Below are positions 1-6,771 of a stretch of DNA of 64,000 bases, in pieces. Under the pieces are notes generated by a model. The model was not told the origin of the DNA. It searched no databases and was given only the letters and a program-made list of their open reading frames with translations. The stretch spans positions 1 through 64,000 of the forward strand of contig JAEYPS010000014.1 in assembly GCA_023410475.1 (NCBI GenBank), given 5' to 3'. The DNA is from Bacillota bacterium. GTDB taxonomy: Bacteria; Bacillota; Clostridia; Christensenellales; SZUA-584. Positions within the stretch are counted from its first letter, which is position 1. The number at the start of each line of letters is the position of its first letter. The position numbers were made by a program, and so were the translations under genes.

Positions 1-770
1 TGATATTAGGTCAATATCCTAGACACAAAAGCCCGTACTTTTGACCTCCATTTCAGTTACTACATTTTTGTCCATTTTAAGTTCATTCTCAAACTGCACC
101 GGAGTACGATAACCAATTGAGGAATGGATTCTTGTCCGGTTGTACCAGGCTTCGATATAGTCAAAGATCCTTAATGATGCAGAGCTGAAATCCTTATACC
201 GCTGCCTATTTACCTCTTCTTTTTTTAATGTTGCATGGAAAGATTCCATGACCGCATTATCGTATGGGCAGCCCCTCTTACTGAATGAATGTATTAAGTC
301 GTATTTTCTTATAATCTCAGCAAAGGCTTCACTGGTGTACTGACAACCCTGATCGCTATGAAGTATAACCCCTTTCGGGTAACCTTGGTTTTGCAGAGCG
401 TTGACAACAGCTGCTATTGCTACATCGGCAGTCATCTTTCTTGCATATTTAAAACCCACTATTCTCTTTGTGCAGAGATCGACTACCGAGGCTAAGTATG
501 TCCATCCATCGTTACTGGTTTTAATATACGTGATATCCGTCGCCCAGCGCTCGTTTGGTCTTTCGCTCGCGAAATGCTGTTTGAGGATATTCTGACGACC
601 TACCTTATCCTCAATAGAGCTATAGTGCCTGTATTTACGCGTTGTCACTGAACGTATACCCATTCCCGCCATCAACCGGCCTACACGTTTCTGACTAATG
701 AAAATGCCCTTGCTGCGCATTATGGCTGCAATTCTGGGAGAACCGTAAGGAGGATATATATCGACTCCTT
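1..770 (-). mobile_element. Truncated IS3-family insertion sequence (IS150-like)
   Basis: This is the downstream end of an IS3-family element, read leftward. It carries most of orfB, the transposase catalytic half. The orfB frame runs upstream only to an in-frame stop at 769-771, so the N-terminal part of orfB, orfA and the right-hand inverted repeat are missing. The left end appears to lie at or just before base 1. The sequence right of about 770 belongs to an unrelated AT-rich gene that is itself 5'-truncated, so the junction looks like a deletion or recombination scar rather than a clean insertion. The element is probably immobile unless helped in trans. Confidence 0.8.
19..768 (-). pseudogene. 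IS3-family transposase OrfB, N-terminally truncated
   Basis: The product is an rve-type DDE integrase catalytic domain that would cut and join the ends of an IS3/IS150-type element. Numbered from the ATG at 720 (233 aa), the triad is D62 (ATDITYIKT), D123 (HSDQGCQYTS) and E159 (AVMESFHATLKKE), with the D-D-35-E spacing of IS3. The frame continues upstream of the ATG with the family motif YGSPRIAAIMRSKGI, then meets a stop at 769-771. The protein has therefore lost roughly the first 40-50 residues of a normal OrfB of about 280 aa, including part of the HTH_21 region. OrfA, needed for the frameshifted OrfAB transposase, is absent. The catalytic core is intact but the gene is very probably non-functional. 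Confidence 0.85.
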
Positions 771-834
771 ATTATTCTTTGGTAGCATTAAAAATGGTTT
801 TGATGCTTTAAAATCAAAATCCTATGATGAGCTC

Positions 835-1830
835 ATGGAGTATTTTAATTCTAAAAGAATAAAAACTGATTTAATTTGTAAAAGAGGAAAGTCATTAGAA
901 TTTAAAAGTATTAGTTTTGAAGACAGGTATTTAATTTCTGAAATGGCGTGCAAAACTTTTGGAACAACACCTAAAGATAAAAATGAGTTAAAAGAATTTT
1001 TCGTAATCGGCTTTAGAAATGCAAAAGCAAAGGGAATAAAGAAATTAAAATTGAAAAGTTTGCTAGAAGGAATATATGTGGAGGTAAATGAAACTTTCAA
1101 ACAAATGGCTTTATTTACTTCTGAAAACATCTTAGAAGATGAGGTTGAAACTGAAGATGATGTAATTAATAAATGTGATGAATTGGCTAAAAAGTTTACA
1201 TCTGCAAGAAATGCAGCACTTGAGAATACTAAATTATATTTGTCTTTAGTCAATGACTTAGATATATATGTTGCAACATCTATGAGGACAAAAAAAGACT
1301 TTATAAATATGGCAGAAACCTGTGATACAATATTTAATAACGAATCTTTAAAGGAATTACACTTAAGGTATTTTGATCCAACGATGAGTGCGGCTGATGG
1401 ACATGAAGATAAGGGCTTAATTGAATGCTTAATGGTAAAATGCAGTAAGCTATTAATATATAGTGCTGGAGAGAAAGAAAGTTATGGTAAAGATGCAGAA
1501 GCTGCTATGGCACTCAGCTTAGGTAAGCCAGTAATATTTTACTGCCCAACTGAACAAAGAAAAAACTTTTATAAAGACGTACATCCATTAAGCAGATTAA
1601 TTGATTTTAATACTGGTGTTGCAGTAGGAGTGATAGTAACCGATAAGATATCTGATGTGATTGAGTTAATAAGAAGATTTTTTTACAATGATATGCAATA
1701 TGAGCTCTTACAACCGCGTCCCGGATACTTCAAATTGCAGGATAAATTAACTGATTCAGTTCTTCGCATTCAAACAGATAATGACCTTCTAAGAGAAAGC
1801 TTCTGGAGTTATTATCTAACTAATAAATAG
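835..1830 (+). CDS. SLOG/deoxyribosyltransferase-like nucleotide-binding protein, 5'-truncated
   Basis: I do not recognise a named family. The C-terminal half looks like a Rossmann-type SLOG or nucleoside-2-deoxyribosyltransferase-like domain. A strand with YVATSMR lies around residue 140, followed by YFDPTMSAADGHEDKG, a strand LLIYSAGE and the phosphate-loop-like SYGKDAEAAMALSLGKP around residue 220. Such domains bind or cleave nucleotide ligands and occur in several anti-phage systems. The N-terminal half is helical, charged and unassigned. Codons are very AT-rich compared with neighbours, pointing to horizontal transfer. The frame stays open upstream of the ATG at 835 to the IS scar near 770, with protein-like codons (FFGSIKNGFDALKSKSYDEL), and no ribosome binding site precedes the ATG. 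The real 5' end was probably lost at the junction. Confidence 0.5.
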   Translation: MEYFNSKRIKTDLICKRGKSLEFKSISFEDRYLISEMACKTFGTTPKDKNELKEFFVIGFRNAKAKGIKKLKLKSLLEGIYVEVNETFKQMALFTSENILEDEVETEDDVINKCDELAKKFTSARNAALENTKLYLSLVNDLDIYVATSMRTKKDFINMAETCDTIFNNESLKELHLRYFDPTMSAADGHEDKGLIECLMVKCSKLLIYSAGEKESYGKDAEAAMALSLGKPVIFYCPTEQRKNFYKDVHPLSRLIDFNTGVAVGVIVTDKISDVIELIRRFFYNDMQYELLQPRPGYFKLQDKLTDSVLRIQTDNDLLRESFWSYYLTNK

Positions 1831-2063
1831 TAACCGATTAAGCGACGCTGGATGATGGAGCCGCGGGCATGCTGCAAAGCTTGCACTCTAAATCGCGCGA
1901 ATGGGAGATTCGGTCCTCCAACCTTTCTTAATTGTTTGATTTAGAGGTCGTGAATTCTAAGACATCTCAGTGCTGCAGATGTAAGCCATAAAAGAGGAAA
2001 GCGGTTTCTTGCTGACAAAGCCAAACTTGAAAGCTTCACTTTGAGATAATTAAGGAGTACGCT

Positions 2064-2468
2064 ATGGATAACGAAAGAACATTCATCATGCTAAAGCCCG
2101 ACTGCGTACAAAGAGGGCTCGTCGGCGAGGTAATCTCGCGAATAGAGAAAAAGGGTTACAGGATCACTAATGCTAAAATGATGAAACTTGACGAATCCAT
2201 ACTGCGCGAGCATTACGCGCATATGGTAAGCAAGCCGTTCTTCCCTGAGATACTCAAGTTCATGATGTCGGGGCCGGTGATGGCGATCATAGTGGAAGGC
2301 ATGAACGCCGTCATGGGCACGCGCACTCTCATAGGCGCCACGGAGTTTGAAGATATGGCCGCCGGCACTATACGCGGCGACCTTGCGTACTGTGTGAGGT
2401 TCAACCTCATACACGGTTCCGACTCTCCCGAAAACGCGAAGATCGAGATCAAACGTTTTTTCGGGTAA
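2064..2468 (+). CDS. ndk: Nucleoside diphosphate kinase
   Basis: The enzyme transfers the gamma phosphate of ATP to NDPs through a phosphohistidine, balancing cytosolic NTP and dNTP pools. At 134 aa it has the length of a bacterial NDK. It shows the N-terminal TFIMLKPDCVQRGLVGE strand and nucleotide loop, the GATEFEDMAAGTIRGDL segment and the catalytic NLIHGSDS motif with H117. Usual bacterial members read NxxHGSDS, so the active site is complete. The ATG at 2064 follows AAGGAG with good spacing. A strong intrinsic terminator follows 16 bases after the stop, so it is probably a single-gene transcript. It marks the start of ordinary chromosome after the IS-linked accessory gene. Confidence 0.97.
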   Translation: MDNERTFIMLKPDCVQRGLVGEVISRIEKKGYRITNAKMMKLDESILREHYAHMVSKPFFPEILKFMMSGPVMAIIVEGMNAVMGTRTLIGATEFEDMAAGTIRGDLAYCVRFNLIHGSDSPENAKIEIKRFFG

Positions 2469-2483
2469 ACGAAATAGCTTTAT

Positions 2484-2507
2484 AAGGGCAGGCAATGCCC
2501 TTTTTTT
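2484..2507 (+). terminator. Intrinsic terminator of ndk
   Basis: AAGGGCA and TGCCCTT form a perfect 7-bp stem with a 5-base loop, followed directly by a run of T, 16 bases downstream of the ndk stop. Confidence 0.9.
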
Positions 2508-2573
2508 ACGCATTTTTCTTTATTTTTTCATCGTATATAGTATAATGCATATATTCTATTACCGGAGGCGGAT

Positions 2574-3275
2574 ATGAAAACTATTGGCCTTATAGGCGGG
2601 ACAACTTGGGAAAGCACCGTAACGTATTATGAAACGATAAACGAGGTCGTCAAAGAGCGGCTCGGAGGATATCACTCCGCGAAATGCGTACTGTACAGCA
2701 TCGATTTTCATGAGATAGAGCAGCTTCAGTCTCGCGGCGACTGGGGCGGAATAGCGGCGCTGCTTTCTGATAAAGCGCGGCGGCTAGAAGCGTTCGGCGC
2801 AGATTTTATCGTGCTCTGCGCAAACACCATGCACAAGGTCGCGGATAAGATCCAACGCGAAATATCGATACCCATACTCCACGTGGCGGATATAACGGCC
2901 CGCGAGATAAAAGGCTGCGGCATGAATAAAGCGATACTTCTCGGGACGAAATATACCATGGAAGAAGAGTTCTACATAAAGAGGCTTGCAGATAACGGCG
3001 TCGATGCAATAGTCCCGGGCAGCGCCGAGCGCGAGCTTGTAAACTCCGTGATATTCGATGAGCTTTGTTTCGGCATAATATCCGAGGATTCAAAAAGGAG
3101 GTATCTTGATATAATCGGGAAACTCGCGGCAGAGGGCGCGCAGGCCGCTATACTCGGGTGCACGGAGCTCGGGCTTCTGATAAAGCAGCAGGATACAGAC
3201 GTGCGCCTGTTCGACACCGCGCTGCTGCACGCAAAGACGGCGGCGTTGTTTGCGATGGGTATATACGAGTATTGA
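2574..3275 (+). CDS. Aspartate/glutamate racemase family protein (YgeA/RacX-like)
   Basis: This is a PLP-independent amino-acid racemase of the Asp/Glu/hydantoin racemase fold (233 aa), which interconverts L- and D-amino acids using two cysteines. The N-terminal motif KTIGLIGGTTWEST and both catalytic cysteines are present: C82 in LCANTMH and C196 in LGCTELGLL. The pattern CANTMH...GCTELGLL is typical of the broad-specificity YgeA/RacX branch rather than MurI, so the substrate cannot be fixed from sequence. The ATG at 2574 follows GGAGG. A TATAAT box lies at 2541-2546 but without a good -35. The SDR gene starts 24 bases downstream, so the two are likely co-transcribed. Confidence 0.85.
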   Translation: MKTIGLIGGTTWESTVTYYETINEVVKERLGGYHSAKCVLYSIDFHEIEQLQSRGDWGGIAALLSDKARRLEAFGADFIVLCANTMHKVADKIQREISIPILHVADITAREIKGCGMNKAILLGTKYTMEEEFYIKRLADNGVDAIVPGSAERELVNSVIFDELCFGIISEDSKRRYLDIIGKLAAEGAQAAILGCTELGLLIKQQDTDVRLFDTALLHAKTAALFAMGIYEY

Positions 3276-3299
3276 TAATACAAATGTGAGGTTATAAGC

Positions 3300-4490
3300 A
3301 TGCTGATAGAGAAAAGCGGATTGACACAGGATGCGCTTTCCGGAAAGACGGTTATACTGACCGGAGGAGGCGGAGGCATCGGTTATGAAACGGCGCGGGC
3401 ACTCGTCTGGCTCGGGGCAAACGTCATAATAGCGGAGTTGAACGCCGAAAAGGGAAAAGCGGCTGAGGAGTCAATAAACAACGAGATGAACTGCGGCCGC
3501 GCGGAATTTTATCATATCGACATATCCGACGAGGCGCAGACAGAAGCGCTCGTGCGCCACGCGAAGGATAGATACGGCTTCGTAGACGCGCTGTTCAACA
3601 ACGCCACGATAGCGCCGTTCGGCGCGGTCGGGGACGTCGCTGCGGCGGAGTGGGACAAAAGCTATGCCATCAATCTGCGCGCGCCTCTGCTGCTCACTCA
3701 AAAGCTGCTTCCCGATATGAAGGAGCGCAACAGCGGTACGATAATCTTCGTGTCGTCGTCGGGAGCCGCGCCATATATGGGAGCGTACGAGGTGTTCAAG
3801 ACGGCGCAGGTCGAACTCTCAAACACGCTCGCCGCTGAGCTTGAGGACACGGATATAAACGCGCTTACCATAGGCCCCGGCCTCGTCAAGACGGACACGG
3901 CTGTAAACGGAATAAAGACTGTAGCCGCGATGATGGGCATGTCTACGGACGATTTTTACAAGCTGAACGAGGCGCATATGCTGAGCCCCAAAGAGGCGGG
4001 CGTCGGGTTCGCGCTCGCCGTCGTTCACGCCGGAAAATACCGTGGCCAGGAAGTTTCGTCCATACAGTTGCTGCTCGAATCGGGCATGATGGACGAGAGC
4101 CCGTTTGAAGCGTCCGGCGCAGAAGTGGACGCAGCCGCGCTTTTGCCACTTGTTTCACAAGCGGCGCAGACGTTCCGCGAGCAGTACGACGGCTGGACTA
4201 AGCGCAACCTTTTCGAGCGCCAGTGGGTGCTGCGCGATTTCAAAAAGACTGTGGGAGACTCCGCCGAGCAGTTCAGGGCAAAGATGGAGAACATAGAGAG
4301 CATAGCGAAGAGCGGCGCCGCGGGCGAGCTTACGTCTTATAAGCGCGACTTTCTGCGCCTGAAGGAATATTACGTTCATCAGCACAAGCTTTTGCAGGGC
4401 TTCGAAAAGAACCCGCAAAAGCTAAAGGAGAACTCGGCGGTGATAGAGGGATGGATAGAGAATGTTGAGCAGATATGCGGGCTGCTGTAG
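3300..4490 (+). CDS. SDR-family oxidoreductase with a C-terminal extension
   Basis: A short-chain dehydrogenase/reductase domain occupies about residues 14-260. It has the cofactor loop TGGGGGIG (21-28), NNAT (100-103, in place of NNAG), the catalytic serine region VSSSG (151-155), YEVFK giving Y163 and K167, and GPG at 192-194. The acidic residue after strand 2 (AELN) favours NAD over NADP. About 130 residues follow that a classical SDR of 250 aa lacks; they are charged, helical and rich in Glu and Lys (LRDFKKTVGDSAEQF onward) and I cannot assign them. The gene follows the racemase by 24 bases, with a GAGG ribosome binding site before the ATG. The substrate is unknown. Confidence 0.8.
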   Translation: MLIEKSGLTQDALSGKTVILTGGGGGIGYETARALVWLGANVIIAELNAEKGKAAEESINNEMNCGRAEFYHIDISDEAQTEALVRHAKDRYGFVDALFNNATIAPFGAVGDVAAAEWDKSYAINLRAPLLLTQKLLPDMKERNSGTIIFVSSSGAAPYMGAYEVFKTAQVELSNTLAAELEDTDINALTIGPGLVKTDTAVNGIKTVAAMMGMSTDDFYKLNEAHMLSPKEAGVGFALAVVHAGKYRGQEVSSIQLLLESGMMDESPFEASGAEVDAAALLPLVSQAAQTFREQYDGWTKRNLFERQWVLRDFKKTVGDSAEQFRAKMENIESIAKSGAAGELTSYKRDFLRLKEYYVHQHKLLQGFEKNPQKLKENSAVIEGWIENVEQICGLL

Positions 4491-4502
4491 AATAACGTGC
4501 AG

Positions 4503-4543
4503 GGAACGACCCCGGCCTGTGCCCCAAAGGGGTATGTCGTTCC
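4503..4543. repeat. Imperfect inverted repeat after the SDR gene
   Basis: GGAACGAC and GTCGTTCC enclose an inner CCCC/GGGG pairing, forming a long stem 12 bases after the SDR stop. There is no T run, so it is more likely an RNA processing or stability element than a terminator. A real terminator follows at 4560. Confidence 0.5.
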
Positions 4544-4559
4544 GTTATAACAAACCTTG

Positions 4560-4578
4560 AAAAGCCCTCGGGCTTTTT
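4560..4578 (+). terminator. Intrinsic terminator of the racemase-SDR unit
   Basis: AAAAGCCC-TC-GGGCTTTTT: a short GC stem flanked by A/T tracts and followed by T residues. Confidence 0.75.
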
Positions 4579-4639
4579 CTTTTATTGATTCAAGACCTGC
4601 TCTTCGTTAGCGTAGCGCAGCTTTAGTTTTTAGATGACT

Positions 4640-4831
4640 TTACTTCTTCGGCGGTTTCTCGGAATCGTCCTCCCCCTCACCCTTACGCGTTATATGCAGT
4701 ATATTGTCCGACTTTTCTTTGTTATGTGAAAGGAATGTCTCTTCCGTTTCCTGCTGAGCTTTTTGCAGTTCGCCGATTACATCCGTTACCTTGCCAAATA
4801 GTATATAATACATTTCCTGATAACAGTCCAT
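4640..4831 (-). CDS. Small hypothetical protein (63 aa)
   Basis: The predicted 63-aa protein starts MDCYQEMYYILFGKVTDVIGEL, an aromatic amphipathic helix, followed by a Gln/Glu-rich helix and a polar, charged tail ending in EKPPKK. It resembles short conserved hypothetical proteins of Clostridia that start with a similar aromatic Met-Tyr helix, but I cannot name a function. A GGGG ribosome binding site sits about 9 bases before the ATG at 4831. It is transcribed opposite to both neighbours and isolated. No signal peptide or true membrane segment is visible. Confidence 0.5.
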   Translation of the reverse strand: MDCYQEMYYILFGKVTDVIGELQKAQQETEETFLSHNKEKSDNILHITRKGEGEDDSEKPPKK

Positions 4832-4943
4832 ATAAATTACCCCAATTCAAACGTATAACAACGCTTATCATAAACCATTGTACACACATAGGCTTATGTA
4901 TTGTGAATTTGGCTCAAATCGTGGCATGGAGATTTTATATATC

Positions 4944-5021
4944 GGGAGGGGCTGGAACCCCTCCCCTACACAGCACCGCGGGTTGTTCCGCAATTGTAGG
5001 GGCGGGTCTCTGTGCCCGCCC
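4944..5021. repeat. GC-rich double-hairpin interspersed repeat
   Basis: Two hairpins sit in tandem in otherwise AT-rich intergenic DNA. GGGAGGGG pairs with CCCCTCCC (4944-4965), and GGGGCGGG pairs with CCCGCCC (4999-5021); the text between and around them includes CCCCTACA and TTGTAGGGGCGGG. Repeats of this appearance occur between genes in several bacterial genomes and are REP/MITE-like. It occupies most of the 355-base gap between the small gene at 4640-4831 and the flavoprotein gene at 5187; the rest of that gap is AT-rich and featureless. Confidence 0.65.
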
Positions 5022-5186
5022 GAGTGTAGGTGAAGAATCTTTCTCCTTTGTCTAGCTTTTGTTCTGCATAAATATCTTCATAGTATTGCGATAATTTATT
5101 ATTTATCAATAATATTTTATTAATAAAGGATAACTGCGTTCTCCTGCCGAATATTATTATTTATCGGCTTAAACTTGGAGGTAATT

Positions 5187-6251
5187 ATGGAGTATGATAT
5201 AGCAATAATAGGGCTTGGCCCGGCAGGAGCTAATTTTGCGCGACTGATCGACTCAAGCATGTATACAGTAGCGGCTATAGATAAAAAAAGCGTGCGTTTT
5301 CCGCAAAAGCACAGCAAACCCTGCGGAGGATTACTTTCTCCCAGCGCACAGCGTTCACTCGCTAAATTTAATCTTTCCATACCGAGCGATATAATAGCCT
5401 CGCCACAAATCTTTTACGTAAAGACTATAGATCTGGATAATAAGATTACAAATAACTACCAACGTTTCTATATTAATATTGACCGACAGAAGTTCGATCT
5501 TTGGCTTATGTCGATTATTCCCGAAAGCGTCGCAGTCTTTGATGACGCAACCGTAATTAAAATAGAAGAAGCAAACGGTTATTATAATATTACATTTCGC
5601 AGAGAAGGAAAAACAGTTATCATACGTTCAAAGTATTTAATCGGCGCGGACGGGGCCCGGTCTATCACCTCAAAACATATCTTTAATATAGATGAAAGAA
5701 ATTATAGGCTTTCTATTCAGGAGTGGTATCCCGAAGATAATCAAAAACCGTTCTTCTCATGCATCTTCGATAGTGAAAACTGTGACAGTTATTCATGGTC
5801 TTTATCAAAGGACGGCTATTTTATTTTTGGCGGCGCATATAACATAAAAACCGCTAAGATGGCTTTTGAGAAACAGAAAAACAAACTTTTAAAAAACGGA
5901 TTTTCGATATCCTCACCGCTTAAACGTGAGGCTTGCCTGATCTACAAGTTGCGTTCATTGCACGATTTCCATCTCGGAGTCGGCCGAGTTTTGCTGATTG
6001 GCGAAGCGGCGGGCTTTATTAGTCCGAGCTCTTACGAGGGAATAAGCGGAGCGCTCGACAGTTCTTTTCACTTAAGCGCAGTTTTTAACTTGAAAAAGAA
6101 AGACATATTAGCTCACTACAAGAAATCAACGATGAAACTTCGGCTTAAGTTTTTGACGAAGATCATTAAAACTAACATTCTTAACAATAAATACTTAAGA
6201 AGGCTCATCATGAAAAGCAAAATTAAAAACATTAACGTTATTGATAACTAG
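5187..6251 (+). CDS. FAD-dependent oxidoreductase, geranylgeranyl-reductase-like
   Basis: The protein (354 aa) is a p-hydroxybenzoate-hydroxylase-fold flavoprotein of the geranylgeranyl reductase family, which reduces isoprenoid or other lipid double bonds. It has the N-terminal dinucleotide motif IIGLGPAGANFA, a KPCGGLLSP loop typical of the family, GADGARS in the middle and the second FAD motif LIGEAAGFISPSSYEG. I chose the ATG at 5187, preceded by GGAGG; the TTG 12 bases upstream overlaps that ribosome binding site. Codon use is AT-rich, especially at the Lys/Asn/Ile-rich C-terminus, unlike neighbours, which suggests transfer. There is no partner gene nearby, so the substrate is open. Confidence 0.75.
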   Translation: MEYDIAIIGLGPAGANFARLIDSSMYTVAAIDKKSVRFPQKHSKPCGGLLSPSAQRSLAKFNLSIPSDIIASPQIFYVKTIDLDNKITNNYQRFYINIDRQKFDLWLMSIIPESVAVFDDATVIKIEEANGYYNITFRREGKTVIIRSKYLIGADGARSITSKHIFNIDERNYRLSIQEWYPEDNQKPFFSCIFDSENCDSYSWSLSKDGYFIFGGAYNIKTAKMAFEKQKNKLLKNGFSISSPLKREACLIYKLRSLHDFHLGVGRVLLIGEAAGFISPSSYEGISGALDSSFHLSAVFNLKKKDILAHYKKSTMKLRLKFLTKIIKTNILNNKYLRRLIMKSKIKNINVIDN

Positions 6252-6264
6252 ATCCACACATTCA

Positions 6265-6771
6265 TTAAGTTCCTATCCCCCTCACATACCTCACAACCGT
6301 AAGCTTCCTGCCTATCTCAAGCTCCTTTGTGGAGCCGTCCGGCTTAAACCCGTGGCGCTCATAGAAAGCCTGCGCATCCGCGTTATCTTCTAGCACCCAC
6401 AGCGAGGCCGAAGAATAGCCCATGTTTTTAAGCTCGTCCAGCGTCCAGAGCAGCAGCGCTGTCCCTATGCCCCGCCTCCAGTATTTGGGTTTTAAATATA
6501 TGCCCCAGATCTCGCCGTAACCTTCGAGGTCGTCGTCCCGGCACCGCGCGAAACACGTCCACCCGGCGGCCTCGCCGTCCAAGAGCGCGATCGCGCTCCG
6601 GCTCTCCCCCGAGGCAAGAAACCCTTCAAACGCTTCTGCCCTGACCTCGGGCGTGTATGCTTCGAGCACATCGTCCGGAACTATGCCCTTGTATGCCGCC
6701 CTCCACGAGAGCGACTGTATTTTGCCGAGCGCTTTGGCGTTGCCCGCTTCGGCGTACCGTATCTCGATCAC
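6265..6771 (-). CDS. GNAT-family N-acetyltransferase
   Basis: This is an acetyl-CoA-dependent acetyltransferase (168 aa from the GTG start) of unknown acceptor. It shows the GNAT core: an N-terminal IRYAEAGNAKALGKIQ strand and helix, the conserved strand EIWGIYLKPKYWRRGIGTALL with the pyrophosphate-binding R-R-G-I-G-T, and the C-terminal YERHGFKPDG motif. I chose the GTG at 6771 because it overlaps the TGA of the upstream ABC-F gene (GTGA) and has GGGGAG 8 bases before it. The longer ATG frame from 6801 would lie inside the ABC-F gene. The overlap implies translational coupling to the ABC-F gene. Confidence 0.85.
   Translation of the reverse strand: MIEIRYAEAGNAKALGKIQSLSWRAAYKGIVPDDVLEAYTPEVRAEAFEGFLASGESRSAIALLDGEAAGWTCFARCRDDDLEGYGEIWGIYLKPKYWRRGIGTALLLWTLDELKNMGYSSASLWVLEDNADAQAFYERHGFKPDGSTKELEIGRKLTVVRYVRGIGT

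Noticed and set aside
822..1253. Leftward open frame of 143 codons antisense to the SLOG-like gene
   Set aside because: It is low-complexity Ser/Phe/Leu-rich, a shadow of AT-rich Lys/Glu/Asn codons on the other strand, and has no ribosome binding site.
1846..1923. tRNA-like segment with CTGCAAA loop and a GGGAGATTCGGTCCTCC arm
   Set aside because: The T-loop lacks TTCRA in the right position, the anticodon stem has a mismatch and the acceptor does not pair fully. It could be a tRNA-derived attachment-site remnant, but I cannot support a tRNA gene.
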